The notes under the pieces were generated by a model. That model was given only the letters and a program-made list of their open reading frames with translations, did no database searches and was not told where the DNA came from. Made by a program: the position numbers and the translations under genes. From NCBI GenBank assembly GCA_018873245.2, contig JAEMBT020000008.1, positions 9,695,172 to 9,759,171 of the forward strand: a stretch of 64,000 nucleotides of DNA, in the 5' to 3' direction. The DNA is from Archegozetes longisetosus (Eukaryota; Arthropoda; Arachnida; Sarcoptiformes; Trhypochthoniidae). Within the stretch, counting starts at the first letter, position 1; each line of letters begins with the position of its first letter. Positions 21,960 through 33,923 of this stretch are shown here, one piece after another.

Positions 21960-24900
21960 GGTGTTATTTTTTTCATGTTTTTTATTATTAATTTGATTGT
22001 GAACTGTTTGTACATTGATTTACATTTGAATTGTGATTCAAATCAATATTTTAATTCAAAATTAAGTGAAGCAAATTTAATACAATGTATTGAGTTGTAT
22101 GACTTTAAGTTCAGAAAACATGCCTTAATGTATGTGAACTTTAGTTTTAGTTCTAAACTTATTGACAAACTTTTATTATTGATCTCTTGGATTTTCTTCA
22201 ATTTGCTCATTTGTGGAGCAATTGAGTTGAATCCTGGACCATACTTTAAAAATAATTGTCACCAATTGTCTGGTTGTTTATTGAATGCTCAAAGTTTAGT
22301 AAAAAATTCGAATTTCATAGAATTAAAACTCTCTTCGGATGAGCTCAAAAACATTTCGCTTATTGGTATTTGTGAGACATGGGCTCAACCTTTCAATGAA
22401 TCCACGTCTTTATTATCCGCAAAATTTAAGCAAATTTTGAGAAATGACCGCAAGCAAGGTATAGGTGGAGGTGTGTTAGTTGCGGCTACAGAGGATATTT
22501 GGCTCGATGATATAACAGATCACATTAATCCTAATACAGAGTCTATTTGGGCCAAAGCGTCAATTTCTGGTCAAAACTTATTATCAAAATTTTTAGTTTG
22601 CTGTGTATATCAACCTTCAAGTAACCTAATTAGAAAGTGTGAATTCATTGAGAATTTTAGGGATGAGTTATGCAAAGCTAAAGCTATTTGTCCAGATATT
22701 CCGTTCCTAATTGTTGGTGATTTTAATTTTCCTACTATTGACTGGACTGATCTAACAGGAAAATACAGTTGTGACAATAATTTCCTGGACCTTATCAATG
22801 AGTTCTATTTAGTGCAAAGTGTCAAGAGTATTACTCGGATTAAGAAAAATGGTGACGGAATACTCTTGATTTAATTTTATCTTCAAGTAATCTTATTAAA
22901 AGCTATAACATGATTGGTGGAACTTCTGATCATGATATAGTCAGATTCGAGCTCAATCTTCAAAGAATTTTAAAGAAAAAAGAGTTGCCTTCGAAAATAA
23001 TTTATGACTATAAGAATACAGACTGGGATTCATTGAAAGAGGATTTGAAAAGCATTCCGTGGAGTGTAATATTTCTTAATGATAGTTCTTCTGATGCATG
23101 TCATAAGTTCATTGACCTGTTGAACATCACAGCTAACAAACACATAAATAAGAAAACTATCAAATTGGGTAAATTCAAGCCATGGATTGACAAATCTCTT
23201 CTAAAAGACATTAAAAAGAAAGATAAGTTGTATAAGAAGCTGAAGAATAAAAGAAGCTCCGCTGAATGGCACGCGCTTACAAAACTAAAGCGTAAAATAA
23301 AAAGTAAATGTAAATTGGCTGAAAAAATTTATATAAATAACTTGTTGAATAATTGCCATGTGAGTAGTGAACAGAGAAAACTGTTTTCATATTTTAGATA
23401 TAAATCTAAAGGTTATAAACAAATCTCTGACCTCATGTGTAATAATGTTGTTATAACTGATAGTAAGGAAAAAGTTAAAATACTTAATGGGATTTTCAAT
23501 AATGTTTTTAGAAATAATCCCAATGAAAATCCGCCTCATTTCCCGACTATTGTTAATAATAGACTTGAAAAAATTAGAACCACTCCTTTTGAAGTTAAAT
23601 TTCATCTCAATAACATAAAATCCTGTAGAGGTCCGGGATTTGATGGGTTGAGTGGCATTCTTCTAGAGAATATTTCTGATGAAATTTGTTTAGTTGTCTC
23701 AGACTTATTCAATTATATTTTTGAGAAAAAAGAATGGCCCGAAATCTGGAAAAAGAGTGTGATAACACCAATACATAAAATGGGTTCCGCCACTGATCCT
23801 AATAATTATAGGCCTATCTCTATACTGCCTATTCTTAGTAACATTTTAGAGCGAATTATCTATGAAAGAATTCTGAACCACTTGAATGATAATGACTGTA
23901 TCTTCAAATATCAATCAGGTTTCAGATTTAATGATGGCACAAATCGAGCCCTGCTATCGTTGATTGAAAAATGGCAGAATGAGATAAATTGCAAAAGAAT
24001 AATTGCGGCATTTTTTTGCGGATTTTAAAAAGGGTTTCGATAGTGTTTGGCATAAAGCACTTCTTAAAAAGATAGAAAGCTATGGAGTTTGTGGCGATCT
24101 CTTAGATTTATTAACTTCATATCTGTCTTATAGGTACCACTGTGTTAAAATTGATGGACAGATTTCTGAGTTTTTAGAAATTGAATCTGGAGTTTTACAA
24201 GGTAGCGTTCTCGGTCCCTTGTTATTTCTCATTTTTTATAAATGATATTTATATGTGTTGCCCGGACTCTGAAGAGTACTGTCGTTTATATGCAGACGAT
24301 TTATTATATTGGATTTCTGATACAAAAAAAGACAGTTTATATCGGAGACTCCAGTCAGGTTGTGATGCCATACAAGAATGGGCGGATAAATGGCATTTGC
24401 CTATTAATGTAAAGAAATGTTCAACTATGATTATAAGTTTAGATAGGAAAAAATTTGATTCGCCTAATATTACATTATATAACGAGCACATTACTTGTGA
24501 AAAAGTTCACAAACACTTAGGTTTGAACATTTCTAACGATATCTCGTGGTCACGTCATTGTGATTATGTTATTGACAAATGCAACAAACTTATTGGTCTT
24601 ATGTATCAAATGAGAGGGTTGCCAGAAAATGCATTAAAAAAGTTTTATCTATGTATTATTCGACCTAATATTGAATATGTTTGTGAGGTTTATGGCAATC
24701 CTGGAAAGACTAATTTGTATAATATAGAATGTGTTCAAAAGCGAGCCTTGAGATGCATCTCAAAAACTAATTTTGGTCAAACTTCTATTAATGTTACTTA
24801 TGAAGCTCTATTATCTTATTATAATATATGTACAATTGAGGATAGGATTAAGTTTTATAGAATGAAAAATTTGTATCAAATTGTAAATAACTATTCACCT

Positions 24901-25280
24901 GAACATATGAATGATTTAATGCCTTCAACATGTTTTCATAGGCATAATATGAATTTGAGAAATAGATCTGATTTTGATGTACCTAAGCCTAGAACTGAAA
25001 CATTCAAACATTCATTTTCTTATACCTCAATAACTGAATGGAATAATTTAGATTTTGATGTGAAAAACGCTAAATCTTTGAATGAGTTCAAAGCGTTATA
25101 TAAGAAGCGCTATTTATAGATTATTTTAATTGGTTTCTTAAGTTTTTATTCCATTTTATTATTTGTTTTTTTTTGTTATTCGTTGAAGGGGCTTTCGTAA
25201 TTATGGTGATCTATGTATCGCCCTCTGAAAATCCTGGAAAATTTTTCCGAATTTTTAATAAATAAATAAATAAATAATAA
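21960..25280 (+). mobile_element. CR1/L2-like LINE with endonuclease and reverse transcriptase, three frameshifts
   Basis: Frames at 21975-22874, 22910-24028, 24003-24245 and 24181-25119 together encode one non-LTR retrotransposon protein. The N-terminus has AIELNPGP, close to the 2A-like DxExNPGP motif. The apurinic endonuclease follows (LNAQSLV, ICETW, IVGDFNFP, GTSDHD). The reverse transcriptase shows NYRPIS, ADFKKGFDSVW, SGVLQGSVLGP and YADD. The 3' end is a run of AATA units (25257-25279). Frames break near 22868, in the T run at 24011-24017 and in the T run at 24232-24237, each by one base. No ORF1 is visible, so it may be 5' truncated. Confidence 0.9.
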
Positions 25281-26319
25281 ACCACATGCTACTATTGGTG
25301 TGCAACATAAGTATTGTCGGAATTTTCTCAAAGTATATAGAAACTTTTAGAAAGTTCGAGAACTAATATACGTAGGGTATATAAGTGGTAAGGGCTGCCC
25401 TCCGGTTTAGGTCAAAGACCGACAATCAAAAGACTAACACAATCAAAAATATTATCGGTATGAATAAATATTCAATATTATGAGTGGTTTTTTGTATACT
25501 GTAGTAATAATACTTAGACTATAATAATTAGCAATCTTTATTAATATAAATATTTATATAATACAAAAAAATTAAATTGTACATTTCGGAGTCTAAGGTC
25601 TCCTTTTTCTTTTCTCTATTGCCCTCTCTTTTTATATATTCTCAGACTACTTGATAAATAAGTGTTAGAAATACTTTCAGGTTGTGTTGCCTTAAAGCAT
25701 CATTCCTGAAGAAGAGAGGCCACCTCTTAGTGGTGACGACAGATAACAGGCTTGCTATTAGCAAGCCTGGTTAAGGGCTCCCGGTAAAAACGTTACGCCA
25801 TCATGGCAGCCGAAAGGTTTCGGGGGGGTCTCGGGCGGTACCCTCTCAAATAAAGCCCGCGCTTGACCCTTGGAGAGAGGGGGATCCAGTGATAAATGAG
25901 CTAGTCTCCCTCCTCGTCAGGGTTTGCCGTCGGACCCCGGAGGAGTATGGCTACCAATGAAGCTATCAAGGAGTATTGCACTGGTTGAACTGTCGGATGT
26001 TGTGCTATATCATCACAGTTCTGTAGTAACTCGGGTATAGCCGGCACCTTCCCGAGATTCTAGAATCTGCTGCCTCACTGAATGAGGTTTATTCGGTTCT
26101 GGAAGGCACTAACACAGGCTTTGACTAATTGTGCCTAGTGAGCACTGGAAGAGCCTAATGACCTAGGTCACACCAATCGCAACAAGTATTCGCGAATAAA
26201 TGATTTATTATCTATTTTAAGAAAACTGTCATTTTCCATGTTTTATTGAACAATTAACATCATCGTCAGTTCAGCATGTTTGGGTTAATAGGATTCGACA
26301 CCTCGTATTCATGTTTTCC
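25281..26319. other. Repeat-rich region with LTR-like and GC-rich segments
   Basis: No gene is seen. At 25300-25440 a stretch starting TGTGCAACATAAG and containing GGGTATATAAGTG looks like the promoter side of an LTR, but no partner was found. From about 25690 to 26190 the DNA is unusually G+C rich for this window and contains the second copy of the dispersed repeat (25805-25940, inverted relative to 20880-21015). This is probably part of an unidentified mobile element. Confidence 0.45.
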
Positions 26320-26619
26320 TCAATTTTTGACTACATCTTTAGAGTCATCTAGCGGGTGAACCCCTCTCTCAACGACTATACTCCCATAAGCAAAGTTGTA
26401 GTACTTGATCTGGCAAGTATTTTGGTATAGGTTTTGCAATGTTGCAATTGCCTCCAAAAATGGACTCCCTCCTTTAATCTTAAAATTATATGGACAACTT
26501 TTTGAAAAACAACAATCTAACTTGATTTTGTTTAGTGAATAGTTAGAAATTTTGTGTTTAAGTGTGCAGTCGATCAATTTGAAGTTTAATTCCAATTTGA
26601 AAATAAAACTGAAACTCAT
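26320..26619 (-). CDS. Hypothetical 99-residue protein, possibly a gene fragment
   Basis: An open frame starting MSFSFIFKLELNFKLIDC. I do not recognise it. Its first 16 codons are repeated in inverted orientation at about 28781-28826, at the outer edge of the large inverted repeat, so the frame spans the repeat boundary. Composition is similar to neighbouring coding DNA, but there is no domain, start context or neighbour to confirm expression. It could be an old gene fragment. Confidence 0.25.
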   Translation of the reverse strand: MSFSFIFKLELNFKLIDCTLKHKISNYSLNKIKLDCCFSKSCPYNFKIKGGSPFLEAIATLQNLYQNTCQIKYYNFAYGSIVVERGVHPLDDSKDVVKN

Positions 26620-28826
26620 TTTTTCAAACTCTTACTAAAGTTAGTTAATTAACATTATCTCTCATATACCAATTGTTATTTCAACGAGAGTTTTTGCTTC
26701 TGATTTTCATGCATAATATGTACCGTCGACAGATAAAAGTTATGTATTTGTCATCACTAAAAAGATGCGGAAGAGTTGACAAACCTAAGGGCTCAGCAAC
26801 TCATTTAGACCTGTATTACGTTTAGTGATATTAATCAATCCTCAATGAATACTTAAGAAATTAGTTTGGAACTCTGATAAAAATAGACTGACTCATCTTT
26901 GTAGTTGAGTCAATGCCACATCTGTTACAAAAAGTGATAGCTCGAGAGAGCGGTCCGACTCATCATTAAAATTATTTAAATTAAATCACAGTTGACTGTT
27001 GAACTATTTTGATTGAAATAGTTTGATATATCTTATCAGTAACTTTCATTCTATGACTTATTGTTTTTCTTATGAATATCAAATAAACTGACTTCAGCTA
27101 CGAATAACACTATTACTCGTATTATGTTTTAAAATTACTGAATATTGCTACAATTTGACGCTATAAACTTATAGTTTCAATTTTTGTCTCGTCCCTCTTA
27201 TCTTATCCAAACGCATCAGAGACTAATCCGGGATCTATGCATAACTTTTTTCGACCGACTGTACCTTATGCAATACGTTCAGTGAATTTTTCCAAAATTT
27301 TCGCTCTTTTGTTTAGATAAAGCGCGCATTATACTCGAGAAATTAGGTTATATTTCAAGTGCTAATTATCCTTGAGTTGTTATTTGTATATATTTCTCAA
27401 TATCTTATCAATTTTTGTATATTTGTTTATAAACATGTTTCATTCCCACTAAATATATACTTGATTATAATTGAAACCGGATTTTTAATTGGATAATCCT
27501 TGAAAATTTTCATTTATTGGTCTCATGATATTTAATAAAATACCAAATGTTAACAAACATATGCAATTCTTTTATTCAGTAAGTGGGGATGAGGAAGTAT
27601 GGCAATACTTAAATGGACTTTTGAACTTTAGAATACAGTGGTATTGACATTTGACTATTGCCGAAATCATTTGTGAAAATCATGCTTTCCTAAAACCTTA
27701 GCTAAACATATGGTATTACTAATAACGTAAACTATATGTAATGTAGTGATGTAAAATCTGAATTCATATCATAGTATTTTCATTGTATTTAAATTAAAAA
27801 ATTTTTAAACTAGTGATTCATAAGTCATATTTTGATTATTTTAAATTCAAACAGGAGTGCCGATCAGTAAACATGCGTTATTTAGTCATTTTTATGAATG
27901 TGCGTTCGACAATAGGTGAAGCACTCGTGATCATTAACAGGACATCCGTGACCACTCATTACACATTGAACTATAATAGGATATTAGACAATTATTAGTT
28001 TAAATAGTTCACAACAAATAATATCATACCATATAGTGAACGAAAATAATAACCAAAATGACTAAATAACGCATGTTTACTGATCGGCACTCCTGTTTGA
28101 ATTTAAAATAATCAAAATATGACTTATGAATCACTAGTTTAAAAATTTTTTTAATTTAAATACAATGAAAATACTATGATATGAATTCAGATTTTACATC
28201 ACTACATTACATATAGTTTACGTTATTAGTAATACCATATGTTTAGCTAAGGTTTTAGGAAAGCATGATTTTCACAAATGATTTCGGCAATAGTCAAATG
28301 TCAATACCACTGTATTCTAAAGTTCAAAAGTCCATTTAAGTATTGCCATACTTCCTCATCCCCACTTACTGAATAAAAGAATTGCATATGTTTGTTAACA
28401 TTTGGTATTTTATTAAATATCATGAGACCAATAAATGAAAATTTTCAAGGATTATCCAATTAAAAATCCGGTTTCAATTATAATCAAGTATATATTTAGT
28501 GGGAATGAAACATGTTTATAAACAAATATACAAAAATTGATAAGATATTGAGAAATATATACAAACTAAAAAGTAAAGAATAACAATCTCAAGGATAATT
28601 AGCACTTGAAATATAACCTAATTTCTCGAGTATAATGCGCGCTTTATTAAACATAAACACTGAACGTATTGCATAAGGTACATATTATGCATGAAAATCA
28701 GAAGCAAAAACTCTTGTTGAAATAACAATTGGTATATGAGACATAATGTTAATTAACTAACTTTAGTAAGAGTTTGTAAAATGAGTTTCAGTTTTATTTT
28801 TAAATTGGAATTAAACTTCAAATTGA
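26572..28826. repeat. Large inverted repeat, arms about 0.8 kb
   Basis: The left arm 26572-27893 is the reverse complement of the right arm 28050-28826. The arms are nearly identical over hundreds of bases; for example 27820-27890 matches 28052-28130. They are separated by a spacer of about 155 bp. The left arm also contains about 0.54 kb (26726-27262) absent from the right arm and bounded by TGTACC on both sides, which looks like a later insertion. No transposase is seen. Confidence 0.85.
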
Positions 28827-28828
28827 TT

Positions 28829-28924
28829 CAAAATGTTCAGCTTGACGAATTGAATCCAATAATATATCACACTTAGGGGTGGGGGTCGGGAACCCCTTTG
28901 AACCCATTAGCCCGGATTCACCCA
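28829..28924. mobile_element. Fragment of the 5212-5815 element family
   Basis: About 95 bp match the right end of the 604-bp element, including ATGTTCAGCT.GACGAA.TG, GGGTCGGGAACCCC and ATTAGCCCG.ATT.ACCC. It abuts the end of the large inverted repeat. Confidence 0.8.
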
Positions 28925-29074
28925 CATTCTCTTTTTAACTTGATCTTCGATATATAATTTGAAAATATTACATTTCAAGCTTTACACTATGTGACGTTAC
29001 AATTTTTTCAGAAAATACTATATGCCATTCAATTTCATTTAAAATAAGTTTAGATTCGATATATATTTTATGTA

Positions 29075-29586
29075 TGTACACTCTTTAACAAAAGTCCATG
29101 CTATTAGTAAATTATTTATAACTTATCTCAACTTAGAAAACTTTGATAAAAGTTTCACCTATCACATAATGATCAAAATAAAGCAAATGCATATTAATAA
29201 AAGTTCATTATGCACATTTTGCTACCAAAACAATTCAATTGCACACATTTTTTATGAAGTGGAATTTTTCAACAATATTCAAAGAGTTAATGGTCAGCCG
29301 CTCACCGAACAGGAGCGAAATATGATTATTTCTTGGGTCGTGGTATAAGAAATTGCGGCGGTAAGTGGCTGACCATTAACTCTTTGAATATTGTTGAAAA
29401 ATTCCACTTCATAAAAAATGTGTGCAATTGAATTGTTTTGGTAGCAAAATGCACATAATGAACTTTTATTAATATGCATTTGCTTTATTTTGTCATTATG
29501 TGATGGGTGAAACTCTTATCAAAGTTTTCTAAGTTGAGATAAGTTATTAGTAATTTACTGATAGCATGGACTTTTGTTAAGGAGTT
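29075..29586. repeat. Foldback element, arms about 225 bp
   Basis: 29077-29302 is the near-exact reverse complement of 29364-29584, with a centre of about 60 bp. A short frame in each arm (contains SLC.FCYQNNSIAHIFYEVEF) has a C-x2-C...H pattern like the zinc-binding end of some reverse transcriptases, so the arms may derive from a LINE fragment. That origin is inference. Confidence 0.75.
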
Positions 29587-29599
29587 TACCTCTAGTGAC

Positions 29600-29960
29600 T
29601 AGAGTTGTACCCTTTGCAAAACTTTCGTTGCATCCCTCTAGACAATGCAGATTAATACGTTAAATTTTCAGAGTGTTTCAATCGGCGACTACCAAATGGC
29701 GAAGTCCCTATTGAAAATCATCAATAACTCTTTTGAGCACATTTTGCTTCTGATATTCTTAACTTCTCTCTTATGAACAATTTGAGTTCGTCAATGGAGT
29801 CTGAAGCAGTACTGAAGAACCTGTCATCAAGACATCGCGATAGAAAGTAATCATGCGGCGTGATGTCTGAAGAGTAGTGGGCTGTTCGATGCCACTTTCC
29901 ATGTAGCGATCGATGTCCAAGCCTATAAATTACTTTGCTCAAAACTCAGAGATATTTTGT
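29600..29960 (-). pseudogene. mariner transposase C-terminal relic
   Basis: The minus-strand frame 29721-29942 contains HYSSDITPHDYFLSRCLDD followed by RFFSTASDSIDELK. This aligns with the mariner motif (YSPDLAPSDY.LF..L...) and the helix after it. The rest of the element is gone. 29960-30240 is F-box downstream flank with no gene. Confidence 0.7.
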
Positions 29961-30244
29961 AAACAAACGGATGTTTTAATGAATTGAAGGTCATTTACAC
30001 TTGCACACTTTGAGAAATTGTGGCGAATTAAAATCATAATTTTAAATGAAATAGTTTTAACTTCAATTTTAAAAATTGATTGAGGGTCAATCGAGATATA
30101 TTGTACCTTATTCAAAGTCTCTCTCTTTGAATTAGATTCAGAATTTATGCAAAATTTTATTTTGACCAGAGGACAAAATTTGGATTAACCGAGACAACAA
30201 ATATTTAGGAAAAAACAATTAAAGTATTGAATAAATTTTTCCTA

Positions 30245-30860
30245 TAGCGTAGAACAAAAACTATTATAGTTGGAACAAAATCGGTTGAATATTCTGATTC
30301 TTCGTTAAAAAAAATACATTAAAAAGAGTTTAGTTTAAAAGTCAGTATGAGAGCCTTGAGCTTGAATTACAGCAGTTAATCTTTCTGGATAAGTTAACAA
30401 TAGATATTCAAATAAATCAGTATTTTCAAATGAAATTAAAACTTCTCTCAAATGATTGAGTAAAACATCATAAGAAAAACGAGTCAGTCTATCTTCTCGC
30501 AATATTCTTTTTTCAACCTCATCTTTAACGATCCAATATGTTCTGCAGGGTTGAGATCAGGACTGTTACCTTGCCAAAAATCATTTCCCATAAATTAATT
30601 ACGCTTTCATTAAGTAATTGTTGAGTGACAATGGCTTTCATACAGGGAGCTTTGTCATGGAGAAAAGTTACCTTTCTGACATCCAAAATGTTATCGACGT
30701 TTCGCAAAAATGGAATCACATTTTCATTAAGAATGGTGTTTCAACCTCGTTAACAACGTTACACGTTTATTAGGTTTTTAAGTACAAACTTTTTTAATGT
30801 ATTTTTAACGTAATATCAGAATATCCAACCAATTTTGCTCTAGACTACGAGAAAATCATT
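30245..30860 (-). mobile_element. Tc1-like element remnant
   Basis: The ends are imperfect inverted repeats sharing CAAAAT.GGTTG.ATATTCTGA and AATACATTAAAAA. The minus strand encodes Tc1 transposase pieces: FLHDKAPCMKAIVTQQLLNE, corresponding to the family LQDNAPCHKA motif with D-N changed to D-K, then downstream residues in another frame around 30345-30520. It is internally deleted and frameshifted. It lies in the downstream flank of F-box copy 4. Confidence 0.75.
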
Positions 30861-31434
30861 TTTTTCTAACTCTGTACTTTATTCAAATATCCTACACGAA
30901 AATTTTTGGCAATATTTTAAAATATAAAAATATAATATGAAATAATATCATATGTAATTATCAGATTTTGTGAATAAATAAATCTAAAATATATCTAGTT
31001 ATTAATTGGTGAATATGAATTGAGAAGTTTAAGCACTCCGTAGAACTGATGGTGGTTTGGGTTTTGAGAATAAGTCAGTCAAGTGTCAAGACAAAGTTGA
31101 ATAACTTAAAAAAAGGTGAAGGAAAGCCAAATTTAGTGAACTTAAGAGATGTAAAAGTGAAAAAAAGTCAAATGAAAAATCAATTTATTTGTTAAACAAA
31201 ATCAATTGAAGGTGTCATTACAAATGTTTCTGGGGATAAGTAAAGTGAGATTTCAAGAGATAGCGAAAATCTGTTACTTATTTGCTGAACTACAGGCAAA
31301 GTTAAATCAAAAGCGCACAGAGTAGGTTCTGATGATAAACAAACTTTAGCTATAAAACGATAATAATCAGTATTTAAAAGTAATATTAACTTACGAGTCG
31401 CAAGTTTATCTTTGTTAAAATGTCTTTCTGATAT

Positions 31435-33042
31435 CTATCTACGAAATAGTGAAGTGATTTTCTCAAAAATATTTAATATTATACCGAGAAGCAATAGAAA
31501 AATAAATTCAAATAGAAAGCTTGTCAATGAAACAACATTAAAGGAAACCACTTCACTCAACTTAAGATTCATATTATTCGGTAAATTTTTGTATTTCTTT
31601 GGATCAATTGCTTTAATAGATGAATCAATATATGAATTGAAAGAGTGTCGAAAACTAATTTTAGGTTTTCTTAGTGCGAGTGCTATTAAGGCGCTGATTG
31701 TTTTGTAGCTTATGTTCGGTCCACTTTCAAAATTAATTGATTCAATCGATGAACTATTGTTTATTATATCACAAATTCCTGAGTCTGTGATTAATGGATA
31801 CTCTCTTCTCTCAATAGAAAACGGCTGAAAACTCTCAAATACAATTACTTTTAGCTTTTGAAGTTTTGCCAATGAATGCATAGTATTATTACTTATGGTC
31901 TTATTAATGCCAACTATCAAATATGTTAATTGAGGCAGATGCAAATCAATATCTTTAAAAAAGTTATCATTCATTTTAGAATATTTGATATCCAAATGAG
32001 TCAAACTTTTGCATCCATTAAGTGATTTAATGTTAAATTGTTCAAAATGATCTTCATATGGTTCATAATAAGTGATGGTTAAGAATTTGATTTGAGTGAA
32101 ACACTCAATGGTATTGAAAATCTTAAGAAAATTTGTTGAACTGATACGTGGAAAAAGTGATAAAAGTTCTAAACTTTTAATATGATTACATTTGTTAGCG
32201 ATTTTTTTTATATTTTCTGCTAATAAACCATCAGTTTGTTCATTTGATGATAATATGAGTCCGAGTTTTTGTAAATTACTAAGAAGTGAAATTTGTTCGA
32301 TTATTTCTATTCTATTGCGAACACCACTTAAGTCAATTGATATGGATTTAAGTGAATGTTTACAGCCATTAAAAAATATTTGAGTCAATTGTTTATTGAG
32401 AAATCGGAGACGACTGACAACTTTTGTCAGTTTAGGCACTAATAACTGGTTCTCATCGATCAAAGACTTTAGATTAATTCTATTTACTTCTTGCAGATTA
32501 GGACACAATCTCAACAACAACTTATACTTTTCAATAGGTATTGAGTTTTCTTCTTCGAAGTCAATACTTCTTAACTTTGGTCCAGATTTAACACCAAATT
32601 GTTTCAAAACATTTTGACTGACATTCTCAAAATCAAACTTAATTTTGTTCAAATGATTGCAATATTTTGTAATTAATTGCAGGACTTGTTCATTACTTTT
32701 TGTTGAAATAATCGTTAATTCATTAATAAATTTACATTTTTTGAGAACACTTTCAAAAGCTGTGATATTTATTTCTTCCTCATTCAAATAGTTTTCGCAA
32801 TATTTAACTAATTTATTCAAATTGTTGATTCCGTCAAATCCCTGATAATCTAATTTGATTGCGTGTTGTTTATTAAAGACTCGTCTTTGAAACTGTTTGG
32901 AAACACACTCTAAACGTATTTTGTCCTCAAATGAGAGATAACTCAATAAAACTTCACACAAATCATCACAAATGCGAGCACTAAATGAATCACGATTTGA
33001 ATGAATACTTAATTCATTTAATTTTAACATTTTGTGCGACAT
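31435..33042 (-). CDS. F-box/LRR protein with hydrophobic C-terminal tail, copy 4
   Basis: Intact, 535 residues, MSHKMLKLNE start. The F-box is at about 21-60, followed by the LRR region and the tail FLFEFIFLLLLGIILNIF before EKITSLFRR. Compared with copy 3 most of the protein is identical, while the tail and a few LRR positions differ. The downstream flank (30110-30245, 30860-31434) matches that of copies 1-3, interrupted by a Tc1 remnant. Likely an SCF substrate receptor by family; target unknown. Confidence 0.85.
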   Translation of the reverse strand: MSHKMLKLNELSIHSNRDSFSARICDDLCEVLLSYLSFEDKIRLECVSKQFQRRVFNKQHAIKLDYQGFDGINNLNKLVKYCENYLNEEEINITAFESVLKKCKFINELTIISTKSNEQVLQLITKYCNHLNKIKFDFENVSQNVLKQFGVKSGPKLRSIDFEEENSIPIEKYKLLLRLCPNLQEVNRINLKSLIDENQLLVPKLTKVVSRLRFLNKQLTQIFFNGCKHSLKSISIDLSGVRNRIEIIEQISLLSNLQKLGLILSSNEQTDGLLAENIKKIANKCNHIKSLELLSLFPRISSTNFLKIFNTIECFTQIKFLTITYYEPYEDHFEQFNIKSLNGCKSLTHLDIKYSKMNDNFFKDIDLHLPQLTYLIVGINKTISNNTMHSLAKLQKLKVIVFESFQPFSIERREYPLITDSGICDIINNSSSIESINFESGPNISYKTISALIALALRKPKISFRHSFNSYIDSSIKAIDPKKYKNLPNNMNLKLSEVVSFNVVSLTSFLFEFIFLLLLGIILNIFEKITSLFRR

Positions 33043-33923
33043 TATTAAAGAAAAATGAATTTCGTTTAAAATTTGTCTGTACCTGAAGCAAATAGTTACT
33101 AGCCTTGAAAACAGTTTAATCTCTCACTGCGTTTCTGTGATAAGTTGACTATTTTCTCGTAAGGCTATCAACTTTAATAAATTTGAAGATCGTATTACCA
33201 ACATATAATGAAAACTGCGACTCATACTTCAACAACGTTACGTTAAATCACCTTTTCATCACCACTTTCTCCTGTATTAAGCTGCTGGTTGCATAGCCTT
33301 TACTCCTATATACCCCTGGGCCAAAGTTACGCTTTTATCACCCAGATTATCAATTTTCGATTTGACAAATATATTACAAGGCTCGTGTGCCATTAACCTC
33401 TATCCCATTTAGTGTTACGTTATTCAGCATGAGACCTTATGTATTATTTATTAGCTTATGAATGTTTTTTAATTCGAAGTGAATGTCAAATTTAGAAGCT
33501 ATTTTCCAATCACTTTCGTGTCTATAAACAGATTTAGTTAAACAGTAAACAACCAGCATATAATGTATTTAACTCAGGTTTAGGTCACTTTCAGTTCATA
33601 ATAATTTCAAATAGGATCTTAGATTATTAATGTAACGCGACAATCTTTTGAAAAGGAAGTCATTAAATTTATAGGTAAACATCGTTTGTTTAATTGTCTA
33701 TTTATTTGAAAGATTACGTCTTGTTGGTGAACAGAAAACACAAAACTGGCAAGTTTCAATCAATAAATATTTGAATGACAGTTTATGTTTAAGCCCTAAA
33801 AAAGTATAGCACTATAAAAATAGTATTCATTGTAATTATAAAAAGAGAAAATAATTTCAACTTCAAGTCCCTCATTAGTTATTGATTAATGCTATAAGGG
33901 TTTTTGAAAAAGTTTTAGCACTT
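33043..33923. other. Upstream flank of F-box copy 4
   Basis: It is homologous to 20255-20800 and 21513-21900 upstream of copy 3, and lacks the mariner. No gene is seen. Confidence 0.55.

Noticed and set aside
25300..25440. Solo LTR of a gypsy element
   Set aside because: There is a TG start and a TATA-like motif, but no matching CA end, second copy or target duplication could be found.
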